The notes below the pieces were generated by a model, which ran no database searches, was not told the origin of the DNA, and saw only the letters and a list, made by a program, of their open reading frames with translations. A program made the position numbers and the translations under genes. From NCBI GenBank assembly GCA_030523805.1, contig JAUNHS010000053.1, positions 2,478-11,301 on the forward strand: a stretch of DNA of 8,824 nt. The letters run 5' to 3'. This document shows, one piece after another, positions 1 to 7,152 of this stretch. Position 1 is the first letter of the stretch. Each line of letters opens with the position of its first letter. The DNA comes from Acinetobacter sp. GTDB taxonomy: Bacteria > Pseudomonadota > Gammaproteobacteria > Pseudomonadales > Moraxellaceae.

Positions 1-258
1 TTGTGGTATAGTGCTTGGAGTTCGGTTACTTTTGTGCTGTATGCTTATGATAAATCACAAGCTGAACAAGCAAAATGGCGAATTTCCGAGCGGTATTTGC
101 ATGGTTTAGCGTGGCTCGGTGGTTGGATTGGTGCGAGTTTTGCTCAAGTTTTACTCTTGCACAAATCTAAAAAAGTCGCTTTTCAACGTATCTTTTTTAT
201 CACGCTACTTGTTCATAGTAGTTTGCTTACGTTGATGATTATTCATTTTTATTTATGA
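1..258 (+). CDS. DUF1294 family membrane protein, 3' part (5' end outside window)
   Basis: The frame is open from the first base and ends at TGA 256-258, giving 85 visible residues. The DUF1294 signature is clear: YAYDKSQAEQAKWRISE (about residues 14-30), then LGGWIGA (39-45), then HKSKKVAFQRIF (54-65). Two hydrophobic stretches, about 32-53 and 63-83, fit membrane helices, so this is probably a small inner-membrane protein. The family has no settled biochemical role. In many gammaproteobacteria the domain stands alone (about 85-100 aa) or follows an N-terminal cold-shock domain (about 200 aa). The first visible codon is TTG with no upstream sequence to judge a ribosome-binding site, so I treat the gene as cut by the window edge; a cold-shock domain could lie upstream. 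The next gene starts 24 bp downstream on the same strand, probably in one operon. Family assignment is fairly sure; function is unknown. Confidence 0.8.
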   Translation: MWYSAWSSVTFVLYAYDKSQAEQAKWRISERYLHGLAWLGGWIGASFAQVLLLHKSKKVAFQRIFFITLLVHSSLLTLMIIHFYL

Positions 259-282
259 TAACAACATCTTACAGGTATTTTT

Positions 283-759
283 ATGGCTCATTCATCGTCA
301 TTACAAGGTCAATTAATCCAGCAATTAGGCGAAACAGACCAACAATTTTTACAACAAAATAGCCCTGAACTTGCCCTACAGCGTGGACAAATTCGCTTAA
401 AACTTATTCAAATCAGCAAGCAAAAAGCTGAGCAATTGTACTTTTTACAGCAGACTTTAGTGATTTTAGAGCAAGCACGGCTTGAATTTGATGAAATGCC
501 ACTGTCCTTGTATTTAGATTTATCTATTCTTTTGGCACAAGCCTATTTGGTATATTTTGAATTGAGCCAACAAACACGCTACGCACTCATTGCACAGCAG
601 ATTTTAAAACCATTGGCACATCATCAATCCATTGAAATTTATCAGGTTTTAATTCAAGCTGCCCACGCCCAACAGCATAATGCAATGGCTCAACATTGGC
701 GTAAAAAGCGTGATGCTTTAATCCAACGTGTTGAGCCAAATGTCCAATTAAAATCCTAA
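283..759 (+). CDS. Hypothetical glutamine-rich helical protein (158 aa)
   Basis: I do not recognise this protein. ATG 283 is preceded by ACAGG (271-275) at 7-nt spacing, and the frame runs to TAA 757-759. There is no signal peptide or convincing membrane segment. The sequence looks almost wholly alpha-helical, with long runs rich in Leu, Ala and Gln and very little Gly or Pro; about 29 of 158 residues are Gln (18%). The regular spacing of Leu/Ala/Tyr between about residues 50 and 140 (for example SILLAQAYLVYFELSQQ, then ALIAQQIL, then IYQVLIQAAHAQQ) resembles TPR-like helical hairpins, but no complete TPR consensus is visible. The C-terminus is basic (WRKKRDALIQR). It is probably a cytosolic scaffold or adaptor co-transcribed with the DUF1294 gene 24 bp upstream. 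The stop codon forms the left edge of a 16-bp palindrome. That the gene is real is likely; its function is open. Confidence 0.75.
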   Translation: MAHSSSLQGQLIQQLGETDQQFLQQNSPELALQRGQIRLKLIQISKQKAEQLYFLQQTLVILEQARLEFDEMPLSLYLDLSILLAQAYLVYFELSQQTRYALIAQQILKPLAHHQSIEIYQVLIQAAHAQQHNAMAQHWRKKRDALIQRVEPNVQLKS

Positions 760-772
760 TGTGTACACATTA
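757..772. repeat. Perfect 16-bp palindrome at a convergent gene junction
   Basis: TAATGTGTACACATTA is exactly self-complementary. Its first three bases are the stop codon of the 158-aa gene, and it ends 5 bp before the last codon of the converging FAH-family gene. As RNA it could form at most about a 6-bp stem with a 4-nt loop, without a strong GC core or a clean T-tract on either side, so it is a poor intrinsic terminator. As DNA it could be a dimeric protein-binding site. Its role is not established. Confidence 0.5.
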
Positions 773-777
773 ACGAC

Positions 778-1419
778 TTAATCTTGTACAAATGTTGTCC
801 ACACAAAATCTTGTGATTGACCGTGTAGCACCATGCGTAATTGGTCGCCTGCTTGCAATGCAGCTACGCCTGCAGGTGTGCCTGTCATAATCACATCGCC
901 CGTTTGCAATGAAAAACTTTGGCTCATTTCTAATAGCAATTCTGCGATTGGGAATAGCATCAATGATGTATCGCCATGCTGACGTAATTCATCATTCACA
1001 TAAAAGTCAAATTGCGTGGCTTGCCAATCTTTAATTTCACTTACATCTACCCAATCGCCCAAGACACACGCACCATCAAAGGCTTTGGCACGCTCCCACG
1101 GGTGTCCCTTGCTTTTGAGTTGATTTTGCAAATCACGCAAGGTCAAATCCAAGCCTAAAGTAACTGCACCAATCGCTTGTAAGGCTTGAGCAGGATCGCT
1201 CGCTTGGCTCAATGGTTGTTTGAGTTGCAATACCAATTCACATTCATAGTGGCAACTACCTAAATTTTTATTCCATGTAATGCCTTGCGATAATTCACCT
1301 AAACTGCTCGGTGGCTTGATAAATAAAATCGCTGCATCTGGCACAGCATTGCCCAATTCTTTGGCGTGGTCGGCATAGCTTCGCCCGACACAGACAATTT
1401 TTGATGGTAAAGTTTGCAT
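778..1419 (-). CDS. Fumarylacetoacetate hydrolase (FAH) family protein, YcgM/FAHD1-like
   Basis: This 213-aa protein is the length of short single-domain FAH enzymes such as E. coli YcgM and human FAHD1. The N-terminus KIVCVGRSYADHAKELGN (7-24) with LFIKPPSSL (32-40) is the family opening. Predicted metal ligands are Glu59 and Glu61 (HYECEL) and Asp91 (LGLDLTLRD). The lid and active-site stretch KGHPWERAKAFD (104-115) holds the conserved Lys112, and the TGTPAGV motif is at 179-185. Family members use Mg/Mn to cleave or decarboxylate acylpyruvates and oxaloacetate-like 2-oxo acids, and FAHD1-type members have been linked to oxaloacetate tautomerisation; the substrate here cannot be read from sequence. 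The frame extends upstream to 1512, but that would overlap the next gene. ATG 1419 has a strong AAGGAAGG site and begins where the family homology begins. It lies 22 bp after the YcxB-like gene, so probably one operon. No sign of damage. Confidence 0.9.
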   Translation of the reverse strand: MQTLPSKIVCVGRSYADHAKELGNAVPDAAILFIKPPSSLGELSQGITWNKNLGSCHYECELVLQLKQPLSQASDPAQALQAIGAVTLGLDLTLRDLQNQLKSKGHPWERAKAFDGACVLGDWVDVSEIKDWQATQFDFYVNDELRQHGDTSLMLFPIAELLLEMSQSFSLQTGDVIMTGTPAGVAALQAGDQLRMVLHGQSQDFVWTTFVQD

Positions 1420-1426
1420 CGTTTTT

Positions 1427-1434
1427 CCTTCCTT
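1427..1434 (-). promoter_or_regulatory. Ribosome-binding site that fixes the FAH-family gene start
   Basis: Read on the minus strand this is AAGGAAGG, 7 nt before ATG 1419. It is the best Shine-Dalgarno match I noticed in the window. It supports the 213-aa start over the longer reading frame beginning at 1512, which would overlap the neighbouring gene by about 70 bp. Confidence 0.8.
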
Positions 1435-1441
1435 TGCTGTG

Positions 1442-1939
1442 TTATGCAAGTTTAAATTGTTGTTTAAACAACGTTTGTTGCTGTTCAGATGTAAATGCAC
1501 GCTTTGGCACAATCACGGATTGGCGATTTTTCAACTCCAACACATAGCACAATGTGCCTTCATGTGATTTTTGTACATCTTGGTAATTATAATGACTGAT
1601 TCGCTCATTCATCACAAGGCTAAATTGTGTTTGCTGTAAATCGATACCTTGCGTAATTTGGTCTAAACGGTGCTTTACAAATTGACGTTTAAACATCATC
1701 GGCACAAGGTAAAAGCGAATGATGAGCTGCATAACCGAAAAAATACCACCAAAAATAATGTAATATTTTCCGCCTTGCTCTATACCGAGATAAAAACCGT
1801 ATAAAATCATGGCACTTGCCAAGAGAGTTGTTACCCAAGCTGCCAAACCTTTTTGCCCAAAACTGGCAATGCGAAAGGCTTCTTGAAACTCCGCAAGTTG
1901 TAGTTGATAACGTAATGAAATGCTTGGCTTTTCGCTCAT
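1442..1939 (-). CDS. YcxB-like family membrane protein (165 aa)
   Basis: Two hydrophobic segments close together, about residues 31-53 and 59-79, form a membrane hairpin. They are followed by a soluble C-terminal domain of about 85 residues that ends with a beta-rich stretch (CYVLELKNRQSVIVPKRAF, 131-149). The IVPKRAF block before a helical C-terminus and the preceding ISHYNYQDVQKSHE (114-127) are typical of YcxB-like proteins, a widespread family with no assigned reaction. ATG 1939 has AGGGG (1950-1946) at 6-nt spacing. An exact TATAAT lies about 28 bp upstream of the start, so this gene may head its own transcript with the FAH-family gene 22 bp downstream. Both termini are probably cytoplasmic with the domain facing inward, which is inference from the charge distribution. 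Family call moderately sure; function unknown. Confidence 0.72.
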   Translation of the reverse strand: MSEKPSISLRYQLQLAEFQEAFRIASFGQKGLAAWVTTLLASAMILYGFYLGIEQGGKYYIIFGGIFSVMQLIIRFYLVPMMFKRQFVKHRLDQITQGIDLQQTQFSLVMNERISHYNYQDVQKSHEGTLCYVLELKNRQSVIVPKRAFTSEQQQTLFKQQFKLA

Positions 1940-1966
1940 GCTTTGCCCCTAATGATATTTTTGCCT

Positions 1967-1972
1967 ATTATA
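1967..1972 (-). promoter_or_regulatory. Candidate -10 box for the YcxB-like/FAH operon
   Basis: On the minus strand this is TATAAT, an exact sigma70 -10 consensus, ending 27 bp before ATG 1939; transcription would begin near 1960 with a leader of about 20 nt. No convincing -35 hexamer is found at 16-18 bp spacing (the sequence there reads near AAGTAT) and there is no extended-10 TG. The site could be weak, activator-dependent or chance in AT-rich DNA. It lies in the 43-bp gap after the upstream membrane-protein gene. Confidence 0.4.
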
Positions 1973-1982
1973 CGCTAAATTT

Positions 1983-2438
1983 TTACATAATACTTTTTAA
2001 TTGAGATTCAAGCATATAAATAAATAGACTTGAAAATATAATTCCTACAATAGCAAACACAAACATGATAAATAGCAAGCCATATAAATACAAACCTAAT
2101 TTATTGTTTTTATTAAAATAATACAGAATAAAATAACTTGCAGCAAGTGGCCACGAATACAACATCAGTGCAAAAATAAAATCACCAAAATGCCAAGAAA
2201 ATCCAAAAAATAAATCTTTTAAAAACGTTATACTGACGACACCATCAAGCACTGTCAGCAAAAGAAGTAATACCCAAGGTACAAACACAATTAAACTAAT
2301 GGTGCGTAAAAAATGATTAATCTTGGCAAGTGGTTCGCCCCTTTTGAGCAGCAAATAGAGACGAATATAGGCAAAAGGTTGTACGGTAACGTATAATATA
2401 AATGCTAATATCAAAATCAAAATGATCATTTCATTCAT
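1983..2438 (-). CDS. Hypothetical integral membrane protein, about four helices (151 aa)
   Basis: I do not recognise a family. The protein is extremely hydrophobic, with membrane segments at about residues 4-24, 45-65, 84-107 and 113-142. A positively charged loop (LKRGEPLAKINHFLR, 31-45) follows the first helix, which by the positive-inside rule suggests a cytoplasmic first loop. No catalytic or transport motif is visible. ATG 2438 has AGGAG about 10 nt upstream (GTAGGAGCG), rather far but acceptable; ATG 2429 is an alternative. The gene lies 63 bp after parE, with a 9-bp perfect inverted repeat in the gap, and 43 bp before the YcxB-like gene, all on the same strand. Several 60-base lines across it count about 25-30% G+C against about 40% in the large neighbouring genes. 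Part of that follows from Phe/Ile/Leu-rich membrane composition, so it is not by itself evidence of transfer. Confidence 0.7.
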   Translation of the reverse strand: MNEMIILILILAFILYVTVQPFAYIRLYLLLKRGEPLAKINHFLRTISLIVFVPWVLLLLLTVLDGVVSITFLKDLFFGFSWHFGDFIFALMLYSWPLAASYFILYYFNKNNKLGLYLYGLLFIMFVFAIVGIIFSSLFIYMLESQLKSIM

Positions 2439-2471
2439 ACAACGTTCGCTCCTACCCTATATTAGTAAATC

Positions 2472-2498
2472 ATTTCAATAAAAATAATCTATTGAAAT
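2472..2498. repeat. 9-bp perfect inverted repeat between parE and the membrane-protein gene
   Basis: ATTTCAATA (2472-2480) and TATTGAAAT (2490-2498) are exact reverse complements around a 9-nt AT-only-but-one loop. The element begins 3 bp after the parE stop codon. With only two G/C pairs in the stem and no following T-run on the minus strand, it is a poor intrinsic terminator. It could be a transcription-factor operator in front of the downstream gene, or a 3'-end mRNA hairpin. Role not established. Confidence 0.4.
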
Positions 2499-2501
2499 CC
2501 A

Positions 2502-4385
2502 TCACACCACCAAATCTGCCAAATTCCCCTTTTGCTCTAGCCAAATTTTACGGTCGCCTGCACGCTTTTTCGCTAACAACTTATCCAACAAACCTGCCGT
2601 AAATTGGCTATCGTCCAAATCCAATTGCACCAAACGGCGTGTATTAGGGTCCATTGTCGTCTCTCGTAATTGGCTGGCATTCATTTCGCCCAAGCCTTTA
2701 AAGCGAGTAATTTGTGGCGTTTTGCCTTTCACTTTGCTTAAAATGGTGTGCAATTCATCATCATCTAAAGCGTAATACACGTCTTTGCCAATGTCTATAC
2801 GGTACAATGGCGGCATTGCCACATACAAATGCCCATTTGCCACCAAATGCGGAAAATGCTTCACAAATAATGCACACAACAAGGTCGCAATATGTAAACC
2901 ATCGCTATCGGCATCGGCTAGAATGCAAATTTTACCATAACGCAATTCAGACAAATCATCACTGGCAGGATCTACACCAATCGCAATGGCAATATCATGC
3001 ACTTCTTGCGATGCCAACACTTCATCGGACGATACTTCCCAAGTATTCAAAATCTTACCACGAATTGGCATAATAGCTTGGAAATTTTTATCTCGGGCTT
3101 GACGTGCCGAACCACCTGCCGAATCACCTTCTACAATAAATAGTTCAGATTCTTCTCGGCTTTGTCCGACACAATCTGCCAATTTCCCAGGTAATGCAGG
3201 GCCTGATGTGATTTTTTTACGTTCTACTTTTTTAGCAGCTTTTAGGCGACGACCTGCTTTGCTAATGGCTAATTCGGCAAGCTGTGTGGCAATTTCAGGG
3301 TATTGATTGAGCCATAATGCAAAACTATCTTTGGCGATAGTTTGTACAATCGCAACAGCTTCTCGGCTGGATAATCGCTCTTTGGTTTGCCCAGAAAATT
3401 GTGGATCTTGGTATTTAAACGACAAAATAAAATTGACACCGTCCCACACATCTTCAGGAGAAAGTTTGAGATTGCGTGGTAATAAATTGTGCAATTCACA
3501 AAATTCTCGCAAGGCTTCGGTCATGCCTGCACGCAAGCCATTGACGTGTGTACCGCCTTGTGCAGTGGGAATAAGATTGACATAACTTTCTTGCGTTTGC
3601 TCGCCCCCTTCAATATTCCAACAAATCGCAAATTCAGCGTGTGATTTTTCTACCGAACCCTGTGCCACAAACGGCGTAGTAGGTAAAATGTCTTGCTCTC
3701 GCACTTCATCATACAAGTAGTCGGATAAGCCATTTTCAAATTGCCAAGTGATGTGTTCATTATTGATTTCATCATGATAATCAATGCTTAAGCCTGCCGA
3801 TAACACGGCTTTGGCTTTGAGATTGTGTTTTAGGGCTTTGAGTGCAAATTTTGGACTGTCAAAATATTTGGCATCTGGGTAAAAACGTACTGTTGTGCCT
3901 GTATTTTTTTTGGCGACTTTGTTGTGTTCCACTTGTAAAGGACGAACTGCTTCGCCTTGTTCAAATTGCATGGTGTAAATATTGCCATCACGTTGCACCG
4001 TTACATCAACACGAGTAGAGAGTGCATTCACCACCGAAATACCTACGCCATGTAAACCACCTGAAAATTCATAGTTTTTATCGCTAAATTTACCGCCTGC
4101 GTGTAGTTTGGTGAGAATAATTTCAATGCCTGATTGACCATATTCTGGGTGTATATCCACAGGCATTCCACGTCCATTGTCTTGCACAGACAGTGAACCA
4201 TCTTGATGCACAGTTACGCTGATTTTATTGGCATAGCCTGCGAGTGCTTCATCTACAGCATTATCAATCACTTCTTGGGCGAGATGGTTAGGGCGTGTAG
4301 TGTCGGTGTACATACCTGGACGGACACGCACAGGGTCTAATCCTGTTAAAACTTGTAATTCGTTGGTGGTATAGTTATTAGACAT
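2502..4385 (-). CDS. parE: DNA topoisomerase IV subunit B (ParE)
   Basis: ParE is the ATPase subunit of topoisomerase IV (with ParC, encoded elsewhere). It powers decatenation of daughter chromosomes and relaxes supercoils in the cytoplasm. The protein is 627 aa; E. coli ParE is 630. The N-terminal GHKL ATPase shows catalytic Glu38 and Mg-binding Asn42 (EVIDNAVDEALAG), Asp69 (QDNGRGMP) and the glycine-rich GGLHGVG (109-115). The transducer domain carries the QTK loop (Gln333-Lys335). The TOPRIM domain has Glu419 (VEGDSAGG) and Asp491/493/495 (ADADSDG). The short C-terminus without the long GyrB insertion, and PQITRFKGLGEMN (557-569), fit ParE rather than GyrB. Residues matching quinolone-linked E. 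coli positions are unchanged: L445 is Leu446 here, S458 is Ser459, E460 is Glu461. ATG 4385 has AGGGG 6 nt upstream. It is separated from plsB by an intrinsic terminator and has its own candidate promoter. Intact. Confidence 0.98.
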   Translation of the reverse strand: MSNNYTTNELQVLTGLDPVRVRPGMYTDTTRPNHLAQEVIDNAVDEALAGYANKISVTVHQDGSLSVQDNGRGMPVDIHPEYGQSGIEIILTKLHAGGKFSDKNYEFSGGLHGVGISVVNALSTRVDVTVQRDGNIYTMQFEQGEAVRPLQVEHNKVAKKNTGTTVRFYPDAKYFDSPKFALKALKHNLKAKAVLSAGLSIDYHDEINNEHITWQFENGLSDYLYDEVREQDILPTTPFVAQGSVEKSHAEFAICWNIEGGEQTQESYVNLIPTAQGGTHVNGLRAGMTEALREFCELHNLLPRNLKLSPEDVWDGVNFILSFKYQDPQFSGQTKERLSSREAVAIVQTIAKDSFALWLNQYPEIATQLAELAISKAGRRLKAAKKVERKKITSGPALPGKLADCVGQSREESELFIVEGDSAGGSARQARDKNFQAIMPIRGKILNTWEVSSDEVLASQEVHDIAIAIGVDPASDDLSELRYGKICILADADSDGLHIATLLCALFVKHFPHLVANGHLYVAMPPLYRIDIGKDVYYALDDDELHTILSKVKGKTPQITRFKGLGEMNASQLRETTMDPNTRRLVQLDLDDSQFTAGLLDKLLAKKRAGDRKIWLEQKGNLADLVV

Positions 4386-4424
4386 AATAGCCCCTATAGC
4401 AATCGCAAGTGATAGAAATGCTCC

Positions 4425-4454
4425 ATTGTACCATTAAAGTCGCCAAGCACCCAA
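4425..4454 (-). promoter_or_regulatory. Candidate sigma70 promoter of parE
   Basis: On the minus strand TTGGGT (4454-4449) and TACAAT (4430-4425, 5 of 6 consensus matches) are separated by 18 bp. They sit just downstream of the plsB terminator and about 40 bp before the parE start codon, where an independent parE promoter is expected. The -35 is mediocre and the spacing one base longer than ideal. Confidence 0.45.
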
Positions 4455-4460
4455 ATCTCA

Positions 4461-4502
4461 AAAGTAAAAAAGCATGATGAATGCCGAACAATCATCATGC
4501 TT
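4461..4502 (-). terminator. Intrinsic terminator after plsB
   Basis: Read on the minus strand, AAGCATGATGA (4502-4492) pairs perfectly over 11 bp with TCATCATGCTT (4480-4470) around an 11-nt loop. It is followed at once by a T-rich tract (TTTTTACTTT within 4470-4461). The hairpin starts 35 bp after the plsB stop codon. It should end the plsB transcript and separate it from parE. On the plus strand the 3' side lacks a T-run, so it is unidirectional. Confidence 0.85.
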
Positions 4503-4537
4503 GTGCTTTAAGTAATAATCAATCGTAAGATGATGAT

Positions 4538-7111
4538 TTATTTCGCCTTACGCTTGGCACGGCGTTTAGCATTTTGTGTTGCCACTTCTGCCAATGCAGT
4601 TGCCAACTCATCATCGCTTAAATTGGTAATAGTTTTGAGCATTTGCTGCGTTTCTTCATCTAACACCAACGTGGCATGGCTTGCCAACTGCGACATTAAT
4701 TCGCCAAATACCAGCTGACCTTGCTCGTTGGTTTGCATATAATCTAAACGTGTTAATTCTTTCAAAAAGCCTTGGAATAATGCTTTATCAAAAAATTCTG
4801 GCGAATTAGATTCATGCAATGCCGATAAACGCTGCCCTAATAAATGGCTTAAATCTTCTACTTGCTTACTTGAAATTGCACCCGAACCACGTTGCTGAAT
4901 TAACGCAATGGTTAAATAATAGCGTGATAAACTTTGCTGTACAGGAGCAGCAATCAATGCCAATAAACGATGCAATTCGCTGTTTGGAGCAGGACTCAAT
5001 AATTGCTCGCCTTGTTGCTCAATTAAACGCAATTGCTTCAATGCGTCAATATCTCGTTGAATTTGCTCAGCTAATTCTTGTTGCGACCATTTTAAGAACA
5101 TTTCCGCTTTTAAAAATGGATATAAATCTTGAATAATGGCGATTAAATCTGCCTGTGCAATTTGTCCATTTCGCTCTACCAATGCCGCAATCAATGATGG
5201 CAACACATAAGCGTGCAAAATATTATTACGGAAATAAGTGAGCAATACCGCTTGGTCTTTTGCAATCGCAATCATATTGCCAAGTACATGGCTAGAGCGT
5301 TGAATAAGTTTTAATTTTAAACCGTATTCAATCATTTCTTGTCCCGATAATGGTGTCATTTTCATGCTTTCATCATAAGGACTGAAATGCAATAATTGCT
5401 TATAGCTGTCTAACAATTTCACGCATAATTTTTCATCTAAAATATGCTGATCCACTGCCAACAATGCCAATGACAACAAACTCACAGGATTAATCACCGC
5501 TGCACTATTGATATTGCGTAAAATTTGCAATGCCGCACTATTAATCGCTTTAGACACATCGCTTGGAATTGGGTCATCATTGTGCTGAATATCTACCTGC
5601 GTAATATCGTGTTGTTGCAACACATCATCTAAAAATACAGGTTGCCCAAAATTGACGTGAACTTGCCCAAAAATGCGTTCAATTTTTCGCATACTTTGCA
5701 CAATGCCTAAAATAGATTCTGCTTCTTTTGGCTTACCTTGCATTTCGCCCACATAAGTTGAGCCTTCCATCAAGCGTTCATAGCCAATATAAGTTGGAAT
5801 AAATACCACTGGTTTCGCTGACTGTGGTGTATTTTTACTTCTAAAATAGGCATGAGCAGTCATGGCTAACATACCTGTTTTGGGTGCTAATAATCGCCCT
5901 GTACGAGAGCGTCCACCTTCAATAAAGTATTCTAACGCCCCACCACGAGACACTATGCTGTACAAATATTGCTTAAACACCGATGTATATAACGCATTAC
6001 CACCAAACGAACGGCGAATAAAAAACGCACCACCACCACGCAATAATTGCCCCACAACAGGTAAATTCAAATTATCCCCTGCGGCAATGTATGGCACACG
6101 CAAACCTTGCTTAAAAATCACATAGGACAATAATAAATAATCAATATGACTACGATGACATGGCGTATAAACAATTTCATATTTCTGAGCCAAATCACGC
6201 ACTTGGTTAAAATTATGAATTTCTACGCCATCATATAATTGCGTCCACAAACGGGTTAAAACCACATCAGCAAAACGAATGGCAGAAATAGAATAATCCG
6301 ACACAATTTCATTCACATAACCAATGGCACGCTGTTCGGCAGCTTGCATACTAATTTTATCTCGCACGCTTTCCTTGCGAATGGCATCTTGCACATCTGG
6401 CGATTTAATCAAACTATGCATGACATTGCGTCTATCCGATAAATCTGGGCCAAGCACAGCTTCACGCTTGCCATCTAATTCATCATTTAACTGTTGAACA
6501 ATGTAGCGTGCAGGCGAAAGATTAGGCGATTGCTCTTGGGCAATATTTAATAATTGCCTTAACGACATAGCATCGTGAAATTCTAAATACGTATCTCGCC
6601 CATGCAAACCAATATTCACTAATTGCTTCATGGTGCTTGGCTTTTGCCACGCATCATTAAAAAACAGCTTAAATAACGAATCTTCCTTTTCTGGCGAACG
6701 TCCCCACAAAATCGTTACAGGGATTAAATCAATATCATAATCAGCATTTTGCTGTAAAAATTCAATTAAACGAATTAAACGTGGTGGGAAATGCGTGTCT
6801 TTATCTGGCGAATAGCTTTGGCGTTGCCCAGTTTGCAAATAAAACACCGACACTTCTTCGTGCAATGTACCTAATTGTAAAGGGGCTAATGCAGCAGGTT
6901 GCTTTAAACGATGCGTTTCTTGGTCTAATAATAACGCATTGCTATTTGATTGCGTTTGCAACACATAACATACCGCTTTTTTACGGGTTTCTGTCGTTGT
7001 ATCGGCAAGTGTTTGCTCTGGCACTTCACCCATCAATTTTGGCTTTACCACCAAATTCAATAATTTCCCAGACACGGAACGATACAACTGATTCAAACTT
7101 TGTGCTGCCAT
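4538..7111 (-). CDS. plsB: Glycerol-3-phosphate 1-O-acyltransferase (PlsB)
   Basis: PlsB moves an acyl chain from acyl-ACP or acyl-CoA to position 1 of sn-glycerol-3-phosphate, the first step of phospholipid synthesis, at the inner face of the cytoplasmic membrane. The protein is 857 aa from ATG 7111 (E. coli PlsB is 807). Numbered from that start, the acyltransferase blocks appear in order: HRSHID with the HX4D pair His319/Asp324; GAFFIRR (361-367) for glycerophosphate binding; EGGRSRTGR (398-406); and FIPTYIGYE (437-445) with Pro439. The C-terminal region keeps family stretches such as NNILHAYVLPSL and LSALHESNSPEFFDKALF. The last 20 residues are very basic (AKRRAKRKAK at the end). An in-frame GTG at 7123 would add four residues; ATG is preferred because GAGTGAG lies 8 nt before it. 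The 100-bp gap to the upstream 102-aa gene holds two TATCGGCA copies but no clear promoter, so read-through from the nuclease transcript is possible. Intact. Confidence 0.96.
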   Translation of the reverse strand: MAAQSLNQLYRSVSGKLLNLVVKPKLMGEVPEQTLADTTTETRKKAVCYVLQTQSNSNALLLDQETHRLKQPAALAPLQLGTLHEEVSVFYLQTGQRQSYSPDKDTHFPPRLIRLIEFLQQNADYDIDLIPVTILWGRSPEKEDSLFKLFFNDAWQKPSTMKQLVNIGLHGRDTYLEFHDAMSLRQLLNIAQEQSPNLSPARYIVQQLNDELDGKREAVLGPDLSDRRNVMHSLIKSPDVQDAIRKESVRDKISMQAAEQRAIGYVNEIVSDYSISAIRFADVVLTRLWTQLYDGVEIHNFNQVRDLAQKYEIVYTPCHRSHIDYLLLSYVIFKQGLRVPYIAAGDNLNLPVVGQLLRGGGAFFIRRSFGGNALYTSVFKQYLYSIVSRGGALEYFIEGGRSRTGRLLAPKTGMLAMTAHAYFRSKNTPQSAKPVVFIPTYIGYERLMEGSTYVGEMQGKPKEAESILGIVQSMRKIERIFGQVHVNFGQPVFLDDVLQQHDITQVDIQHNDDPIPSDVSKAINSAALQILRNINSAAVINPVSLLSLALLAVDQHILDEKLCVKLLDSYKQLLHFSPYDESMKMTPLSGQEMIEYGLKLKLIQRSSHVLGNMIAIAKDQAVLLTYFRNNILHAYVLPSLIAALVERNGQIAQADLIAIIQDLYPFLKAEMFLKWSQQELAEQIQRDIDALKQLRLIEQQGEQLLSPAPNSELHRLLALIAAPVQQSLSRYYLTIALIQQRGSGAISSKQVEDLSHLLGQRLSALHESNSPEFFDKALFQGFLKELTRLDYMQTNEQGQLVFGELMSQLASHATLVLDEETQQMLKTITNLSDDELATALAEVATQNAKRRAKRKAK

Positions 7112-7152
7112 GATATTTCTCACTCAACCTATACTACCGATGAACCCATTTT

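Noticed and set aside
1420..1512. In-frame upstream extension of the FAH-family gene by 31 residues
   Set aside because: It would overlap the YcxB-like gene by about 70 bp, shows no family homology, and bypasses the strong AAGGAAGG site in front of ATG 1419.
1816..2004. Plus-strand open frame of 62 codons
   Set aside because: It lies mostly antisense to the YcxB-like gene and has no recognisable protein character.
2714..3073. Plus-strand open frame of 119 codons
   Set aside because: It is a shadow of parE on the opposite strand; the His/Asn/Thr-rich composition is what antisense reading of the gene gives.
3269..3585. Two overlapping open frames, one on each strand, inside parE
   Set aside because: Both lie within the conserved ParE coding sequence, in other frames, and match nothing I recognise.
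4819..5136. Plus-strand open frame of 105 codons
   Set aside because: It is antisense to the C-terminal region of PlsB, whose coding is intact and family-like here.
5862..6125. Plus-strand open frame of 87 codons
   Set aside because: It is antisense to the catalytic core of PlsB; the real gene explains the open frame.
6781..7113. Plus-strand open frame of 110 codons with hydrophobic patches
   Set aside because: It is antisense to the PlsB N-terminal region and has no supporting promoter or convincing protein features.
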